11,798 nt of DNA from Rubrobacter sp. (lineage in GTDB: Bacteria > Actinomycetota > Rubrobacteria > Rubrobacterales > Rubrobacteraceae), in the NCBI GenBank assembly GCA_019247245.1, contig JAFAPF010000380.1, forward strand, positions 1 to 11,798, read 5' to 3'. Numbering within the stretch: position 1 is the first letter of the stretch; every line of letters begins with the position of its first letter. A program made the position numbers and the translations under genes. Below the pieces are notes generated by a model, which was given only the letters and a program-made list of their open reading frames with translations, was not told the DNA's origin and ran no database searches. Of this stretch, positions 7,067 to 11,798 are shown piece by piece.

Positions 7067-7843
7067 TCATAGCATAAATAGCACGTAAAGGTAGTATACC
7101 GCCGGAGTGGTGAAGAGCAGGCTATCAATGCGGTCTAGGATGCCGCCATGGCCGGGCAGGATGCGGCCGAGATCCTTGAGATGCAAAATCCGCTTCAATA
7201 CAGACTCAAATAAGTCACCGGCTTGGCTAGAGACAGAGACTACTACCCCCAAGATCACCGCGTCAATAATATTCACGTCCAGAAATGCGTGCGCGAAGTA
7301 CCCAACAGCAACTACGGTAACCACAAGGCCTCCGATGGCGCCTTCATAGGTCTTTTTGGGGCTCAAGACCGGAGAGAGCTCGTGGTGTCCGAGAAAGCGT
7401 CCGGCGAAGTAGGCGGCGGAGTCAGAGATCCAGGGTCCGACCACAACGATAAGGACCAGGTAACGACCGTCGGGTAGCTCCCTGATCAGCACGAGGTGCG
7501 CCAGGGGCATACCGATCCAGAGCGTCATCAATAAGAATGCGAGAAAGCTCCTCAAAGTGCGCGCTTCAGGTCGGCTGGAGAGCCAGAACAACGCCCATGG
7601 CAAGCCTGATACTACCCCGGCCAGGGCGCCACTCGTACCGTAGGGGATCGAGAGCACAACGGGTAGCGCTCCCGCACCAAAAGTTGCCGTGAAAGATAAC
7701 GGTGTCAGGGCACGAGCGAGCTCGTAGGCCGCAAGGCCAACTATGATGACGATAAACAAGGCGATGGCCCAGCGACCGGCCATGATGATACCGAGGACTA
7801 TAGGCGCCAGAACCAGGGCGGTGAGTAAGCGCCACTGCAGCAC
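7067..7843 (-). CDS. cdsA: Phosphatidate cytidylyltransferase (CDP-diacylglycerol synthase)
   Basis: CdsA makes CDP-diacylglycerol from CTP and phosphatidic acid, the branch point for phosphatidylglycerol, cardiolipin and related lipids, in the cytoplasmic membrane. The 258-aa protein is strongly hydrophobic with about seven or eight membrane segments. It carries WISDSAAYFAGR (138-149), SPKKTYEGAIGG (161-172), QAGDLFES (207-214) and the full family signature from S214 to D240 (S-x-L-K-R-x4-K-D-x-G ... P-G-H-G-G-x-x-D-R-x-D), including the metal-binding aspartates. The start is GTG at 7843, 15 nt after the uppS stop, with AAGGGA about 11 nt upstream. Confidence 0.97.
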   Translation of the reverse strand: MLQWRLLTALVLAPIVLGIIMAGRWAIALFIVIIVGLAAYELARALTPLSFTATFGAGALPVVLSIPYGTSGALAGVVSGLPWALFWLSSRPEARTLRSFLAFLLMTLWIGMPLAHLVLIRELPDGRYLVLIVVVGPWISDSAAYFAGRFLGHHELSPVLSPKKTYEGAIGGLVVTVVAVGYFAHAFLDVNIIDAVILGVVVSVSSQAGDLFESVLKRILHLKDLGRILPGHGGILDRIDSLLFTTPAVYYLYVLFML

Positions 7844-7858
7844 GGCCTACAAATTCCC

Positions 7859-8539
7859 TTATATTCCGCCCCGGCGCCTGGAGCGGGTTGCGAAGGAGAC
7901 GATGGCTCGACAAAACTCCTCCGGGGAGAAGTCCGGCCAGAGCGTCTCCGTGACATAAAACTCTGCGTAGGCGATCTGCCAGAGAAGGAAATTTGAGATC
8001 CTAAACTCCCCACTGGTGCGGATCACGAGATCCACCTCCGGCACCTCGGGGGCATAGAGGTATGAGGCGAACGTAGTCTCGTCAATCTCCTCAGGCTTCA
8101 GACCATCCTGCATCATGCGCCGGGCAGCGTCTACGATCTCTGCCCTGCCGCCGTAGTTGAGCGCGACGTAAACGTCGAGGTGGCTGTTATCTTTGGTTAG
8201 CTTCTCGGCTTCCTCGATAGCCCCCTGCACTGCTACCGGTAGGTGTGTCCGTCGGCCCAAGAAACGCAGCCGGGCCCCGCGCTCGTTAAGTTCCGTGACC
8301 TTGCCCTTAGCCGTCTCTAAGAAAAGACTCATGAGGGAATCTACCTCGGTTTCGGGACGCCCCCAGTTCTCAGTCGAAAAAGCATAGAGGGTTAATACCT
8401 CAACGCCGATCTCGCCCGCAGCTTCCAACAGCGGAGTCAAAACCGCGACCCCCGCACGGTGCCCAGCGGTTCGGGGTAGCCAGTGGGCCTTGGCCCATCG
8501 GCCGTTGCCGTCCATGATTACGGCAACGTGTCGCGGCAC
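7859..8539 (-). CDS. uppS: Undecaprenyl diphosphate synthase (cis-prenyltransferase)
   Basis: UppS adds isopentenyl units to farnesyl diphosphate to form the C55 carrier for peptidoglycan and wall polymers. From the GTG at 8539 the protein is 226 aa and contains HVAVIMDGNGRWA with catalytic D10, the substrate-loop motif AFSTENWGRP (53-62), ALNYGGR (126-132) and RTSGEFRISNF (174-184), followed by the metal-binding E193 region (AYAEFYV). These are cis-prenyltransferase hallmarks. The start is uncertain: from this GTG the protein begins only three residues before the conserved HVA, and AGGAG is just 3 nt away. The same frame is open without interruption back to the frr stop, and the extra codons look coding (see the next entry). 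The true protein may therefore be about 255 aa. A long-chain or other chain-length specificity cannot be told apart from sequence alone. Confidence 0.95.
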   Translation of the reverse strand: MPRHVAVIMDGNGRWAKAHWLPRTAGHRAGVAVLTPLLEAAGEIGVEVLTLYAFSTENWGRPETEVDSLMSLFLETAKGKVTELNERGARLRFLGRRTHLPVAVQGAIEEAEKLTKDNSHLDVYVALNYGGRAEIVDAARRMMQDGLKPEEIDETTFASYLYAPEVPEVDLVIRTSGEFRISNFLLWQIAYAEFYVTETLWPDFSPEEFCRAIVSFATRSRRRGGI

Positions 8540-8626
8540 CTTCTCCTGGTCTAAGGGGGTTAGGGCACGCTCCCGATCATTCCAAGAGGAAAGCTCGAAG
8601 ACCCTCTTTCGGATGGGATTCAGCAG
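8540..8626 (-). other. Possible N-terminal extension of UppS with a CTG start
   Basis: The 29 codons between the frr stop and the GTG of uppS are open in the uppS frame and end in LTPLDQEK, the kind of sequence often found just before the HVAVIMDGNGRWA motif. No ATG, GTG or TTG lies in frame. A CTG at 8626 has a GAGGT Shine-Dalgarno exactly 7 nt upstream (8638-8634, inside the end of frr), better spaced than the one before the GTG. CTG initiation is rare, so this is an inference. Confidence 0.4.
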
Positions 8627-8629
8627 GGT

Positions 8630-9190
8630 TCAGACCTCAAGAAGTTCGGCTTCCTTATCAGTGAGGGTGGCGTCGATACGTTTGATGTAAACGTCGGTCA
8701 ATTCCTGAAGCTCCAATTCCGCACGGCGTTCATCATCCTGGGAGATCTCTCCTTCTTTACGGAGCTCCATGAGGTCGCGCATCTCGTCGCGCCTGATGTT
8801 TCTCACGGAGACGCGACCTTCCTCGGCCATGCCACGGGCAAGCCGGATCAGCTGCCTTCGACGCTCTTCGGTCAACTCAGGGACGGGGAGACGGATAATC
8901 TTGCCGTCGCTCTGCGGGTTCAGCCCGATATCCGAGTTGCCGATGCCTCGCTCGATAGCCTTGATCGAACCAAGATCAAACGGTGCCACCACGAGCAGCC
9001 TCGGCTCAGGAGCGCTCACGTTGGCCACGCTCCTTAAGGGCATCTTGGTACCGTAGACCTCGACCTCCACACGGTCCAGAAGTGAGGGGTTGGCCCTACC
9101 CGTGCGTATGGTGGAAAACTCACGCCGAACCGAATCCAGCGCCCCCCGCATCCGGTGCTCGGCCATCGTCAAGTCAATGATCTCGGACAT
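8630..9190 (-). CDS. frr: Ribosome recycling factor
   Basis: RRF, with EF-G, splits post-termination ribosomes. The 186-aa length matches the family (about 185). The protein has the long helical domain I at both ends (STIRTGRANPSLLD at about 26-39; VSVRNIRRDEMRD at 127-139) and the beta-rich domain II in between (VEVEVYGTKMPLRSVANVSAPEPRLL). The ATG at 9190 is fixed by GGAGGAG 6 nt upstream, and by its place 1 nt after the pyrH stop. A longer frame to 9217 would overlap pyrH and adds nine non-family residues. The stop TGA is in the same frame as uppS, so readthrough would fuse the two proteins. Confidence 0.98.
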   Translation of the reverse strand: MSEIIDLTMAEHRMRGALDSVRREFSTIRTGRANPSLLDRVEVEVYGTKMPLRSVANVSAPEPRLLVVAPFDLGSIKAIERGIGNSDIGLNPQSDGKIIRLPVPELTEERRRQLIRLARGMAEEGRVSVRNIRRDEMRDLMELRKEGEISQDDERRAELELQELTDVYIKRIDATLTDKEAELLEV

Positions 9191-9191
9191 A

Positions 9192-10025
<834 letters not shown>

Positions 10026-10045
10026 CTACACCTACTCAAGGCTCC

Positions 10046-10630
10046 CTAGAGTTCGTAGCGGATGAACCTACGGACGACAACGTTCTCGCCGACTTTCTGG
10101 ATCGTCTCCTGAAGTAGGTCACCCACGCTCTTATCCGGCTCCTTGACGTAGTCCTGAGTGAGGAGGGCCTTTTCCTTGACGAACTTATCCATCCGACCCT
10201 CGACGATCCTCTCGATTATGTTCTCAGGCTTACCCTTTTCTCTAGCCTGCTTCTCGGCGATCGCGCGCTCCTCTGCAAGCACCTCTTGCGGAAGATTCTC
10301 TGGTGAGACAGTTAAAGGATTCATAGAAGCCACGTGCAACGCCACGTTCCGGGCGAAGTCCTTGAACTGCGGCGTACGCACCACGAAATCCGTCTCGCAG
10401 TTGACCTCGACGAGAACTCCCACCTTGCCGTTGAAGTGTACATAAGCTTCGATCAGACCATTATGGGTTTCGCGAGAGCTCTTTTTCGCTGCTATTGCTT
10501 GTCCTTTCTCCCTAAGGACGCGTCGGGCACCCTCAAGATCACCACCAGACTCTTCTAAAGCCCGCTTCACGTCCATCATCCCGGCAGCGGTCTCCTCCCG
10601 AAGCTGCTTTATTTTTTCGATGGTACTCAC
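10046..10630 (-). CDS. tsf: Elongation factor Ts (short form)
   Basis: EF-Ts recycles EF-Tu-GDP to EF-Tu-GTP. The 194-aa protein has an N-terminal UBA-like helical domain (about 1-50; LREETAAGMMDVKRALEES), the TDFV motif at 80-83 that inserts near the EF-Tu nucleotide site, one dimerisation subdomain and a C-terminal segment with KSVGDLL. It is the short single-core type, about 80 residues shorter than the E. coli protein and similar to the Thermus form. I chose GTG at 10630 (MSTIEKIKQLRE); an immediately preceding in-frame TTG at 10633 is equally possible and adds one residue. GGAAGG lies 7-10 nt upstream. It follows rpsB as in most bacteria, but with a gap of about 200 nt. Confidence 0.97.
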   Translation of the reverse strand: MSTIEKIKQLREETAAGMMDVKRALEESGGDLEGARRVLREKGQAIAAKKSSRETHNGLIEAYVHFNGKVGVLVEVNCETDFVVRTPQFKDFARNVALHVASMNPLTVSPENLPQEVLAEERAIAEKQAREKGKPENIIERIVEGRMDKFVKEKALLTQDYVKEPDKSVGDLLQETIQKVGENVVVRRFIRYEL

Positions 10631-10636
10631 CAAAAC

Positions 10637-10711
10637 TCAACCTTCCTGAAGCTCGTTGTTTTCGGTAGCCTCGTCCTCTGTCACTTTGCCCGCTCGGACT
10701 CCTCGGTTCAT
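10637..10711 (-). CDS. Possible 24-codon leader ORF before tsf
   Basis: An ATG-started frame of 24 acidic-rich codons (MNRGVRAGKVTEDEATENNE...) lies wholly in the rpsB-tsf gap and stops 6 nt before the tsf start. Its last codons contain the GGAAGG ribosome binding site of tsf. Its own Shine-Dalgarno (AGGG, 3 nt from ATG) is poor and I recognise no family. It may be a chance frame; a leader peptide coupled to tsf is the alternative. The rest of the gap (10712-10830) has no gene, convincing promoter or terminator that I can see. Confidence 0.15.
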   Translation of the reverse strand: MNRGVRAGKVTEDEATENNELQEG

Positions 10712-10830
10712 TTGCCCTATATGTTCTTAACAGGTCTGGTGGTCCCCGCTGGAGATGACTTTCGGACGCCCGTGCGCCCGTGTATATCTTGGTCGGTTCA
10801 GGGCCCGCCGGGTACCTTTCCGCTAATTTG

Positions 10831-11754
10831 CTAGTGTTGGCGCTCCTCTCGGTCGGGTGCACCTCTATAGCTTGTAGTCGGGTCTTCTTCCGGGGAGATC
10901 TCCCCTGCAGATTCATAAGCATCTGCCAAGCCCTTTGTATCATCCTCCGAAACGCCGCCGTCTCTGGCAGCTGCGGAAATGCTTTCACTCGCCTCCTCTT
11001 GGGCAACTAGAGCCTCCTCCACTGATGGAGGTGCGAACCTGTCTTCTAGAGCTGCCTCGTCCTCGCCCCGGCCCCCGATGATTGCGTCAGCAATAAGTTT
11101 GCTGATGAGGTTGATCGAACGTATCGCATCATCGTTACCCGGGATAACGTAGTCGACCACGTCTGGGTCGCAGTTGGTATCGGTTAAAGCTACAACAGGT
11201 ATACCAAGACGGTTGGCCTCTTTGACAAGTAGCTCCTCGCGCTTCGGGTCGATTACGAAGACTGCTCCGGGCAGCCGCTCCATCTCAGTAATGCCAGCAA
11301 AGTTGCGTCTGAGCTTCTGGTACTCTCGATAGAGAGCGAACCACTCCTTGCCGGTCCTCTCTTCCTCTGGTGTCTCCTCCACGGTCGCCGCGAGCGTCTT
11401 GAAGTACTGGATGCGCGGGTAGATGGTCTGGAAGTTCGTGAGCATGCCGCCGATGTAGCGTTCGACGACATACGGCTGGTTACAGCGCATAGCTTGCTCG
11501 GCTACCGTGAACTGCGCCTGCTTCTTGGTCCCGACAAATAGGACATCGCGCCCGGCCTCAGCTACGTCCCTGATGAACTGCCGAGCTTGTTCGAGAAGGG
11601 TGAGTGTCTGGTCGAGATCAATGATATGGATGCCCGTTCTTTCGGCAAAGACGTATTTCTTCATCTTGGGGTTCCACCGGCGCGCCTGGTGTCCAAAGTG
11701 GACCCCGGCCTCTAGCAGCTCTCTGACACCTACCTGTTGGGCTGTACTCTCCAA
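10831..11754 (-). CDS. rpsB: Small-subunit ribosomal protein S2 with a long acidic tail
   Basis: S2 is a late-assembling 30S protein at the head-body junction. The core (about 1-228) carries the two S2 signatures: GVHFGHQARRWNPKMKKYVF (17-36), and a second running from GAVFVIDP (163-170) through IPVVALTDTNCDPD, with GNDDAIRSINLI at 206-217. About 79 further residues follow, rich in Glu, Asp and Ala (EDEAALEDRF, SVEEALVAQEEASES, SEDDTKG), making 307 aa against about 240 in E. coli. Acidic S2 tails occur in Actinobacteria and some other lineages. The final 15 residues are more basic and polar. The start is TTG at 11754; AAGGAG (11770-11765) lies 10 nt upstream and no better in-frame start is visible within the window. 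Confidence 0.97.
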   Translation of the reverse strand: MESTAQQVGVRELLEAGVHFGHQARRWNPKMKKYVFAERTGIHIIDLDQTLTLLEQARQFIRDVAEAGRDVLFVGTKKQAQFTVAEQAMRCNQPYVVERYIGGMLTNFQTIYPRIQYFKTLAATVEETPEEERTGKEWFALYREYQKLRRNFAGITEMERLPGAVFVIDPKREELLVKEANRLGIPVVALTDTNCDPDVVDYVIPGNDDAIRSINLISKLIADAIIGGRGEDEAALEDRFAPPSVEEALVAQEEASESISAAARDGGVSEDDTKGLADAYESAGEISPEEDPTTSYRGAPDREERQH

Positions 11755-11798
11755 AATTTCACTTCTCCTTGTATCAGGTGGTTAAACCTCCGCCCGCG
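11755..11798 (-). promoter_or_regulatory. rpsB leader end with ribosome binding site
   Basis: The last 44 nt of the window hold AAGGAG (11770-11765), the rpsB ribosome binding site. Upstream is a short AGGT/ACCT inverted repeat around TTAACC. rpsB leaders in several phyla carry an S2-responsive structure, but too little sequence is present to call one. Confidence 0.5.

Noticed and set aside
7039..7128. Longer dxr start at 7128
   Set aside because: It overlaps the conserved C-terminus of cdsA and adds 30 Cys/Tyr/Leu-rich residues before the usual MKRRLTILGSTGSIG start.
10539..11006. 155-codon minus-strand frame spanning the end of rpsB, the gap and the start of tsf
   Set aside because: It is out of frame with both real genes, is Arg/Pro/Ser-rich in a shadow-like way and matches no family.

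Overview
The window is a dense, single-direction housekeeping block. All twelve protein-coding genes lie on the minus strand, so transcription runs from high to low coordinates: rpsB, tsf, pyrH, frr, uppS, cdsA, dxr, rseP, ispG, then a roughly 330-bp regulatory gap, then rimP, nusA and infB (cut off by the left edge). I see no mobile elements, CRISPR arrays, tRNA or rRNA genes. The organism is a bacterium with moderately high GC. The gene order, the MEP (non-mevalonate) isoprenoid genes and the moderate GC fit a deep-branching actinobacterial lineage such as Rubrobacteria or its relatives. The short EF-Ts (about 194 aa) and the compact IF2 (GTPase P-loop already at residue 218) argue against ordinary Streptomyces- or Mycobacterium-like Actinobacteria. 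The taxonomic assignment is inference only.

Region by region: 11754-8630 holds translation and nucleotide genes (ribosomal protein S2, EF-Ts, UMP kinase, ribosome recycling factor). 8626-3769 holds envelope-lipid and isoprenoid genes. Dxr and IspG are two steps of the MEP pathway, which supplies the isoprenoids that UppS condenses into the C55 lipid carrier for cell-wall synthesis. CdsA makes CDP-diacylglycerol for phospholipids, and RseP is a site-2 intramembrane protease. Most junctions are tight (a 4-nt stop/start overlap at dxr/rseP, 1 nt at pyrH/frr, 4 nt at rseP/ispG), which suggests one long operon with translational coupling. 3439-3768 is non-coding. It carries a good sigma-A-type promoter, a Rho-independent terminator-like hairpin about 10 nt after the predicted transcription start, and several small repeats. 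3438-1 holds rimP, nusA and infB, which serve 30S maturation, transcription elongation/termination and translation initiation, with 4-nt and 8-nt gaps between genes.

This is mostly ordinary core genome, and I do not see a new multi-gene system. The points worth a second look are: (1) the rimP-nusA-infB leader, where an intrinsic terminator hairpin and a second hairpin around the rimP ribosome binding site share the same strand and so exclude each other, which would suit NusA autoregulation; (2) a small Cys-Cys-Cys-His putative zinc module fused to the end of NusA, where ylxR is absent from the nusA-infB junction; (3) the 90-nt frr-uppS gap, which is open in the uppS frame, looks coding and has a well-placed Shine-Dalgarno sequence before a CTG codon; and (4) the unusually high share of GTG/TTG starts (8 of 12).
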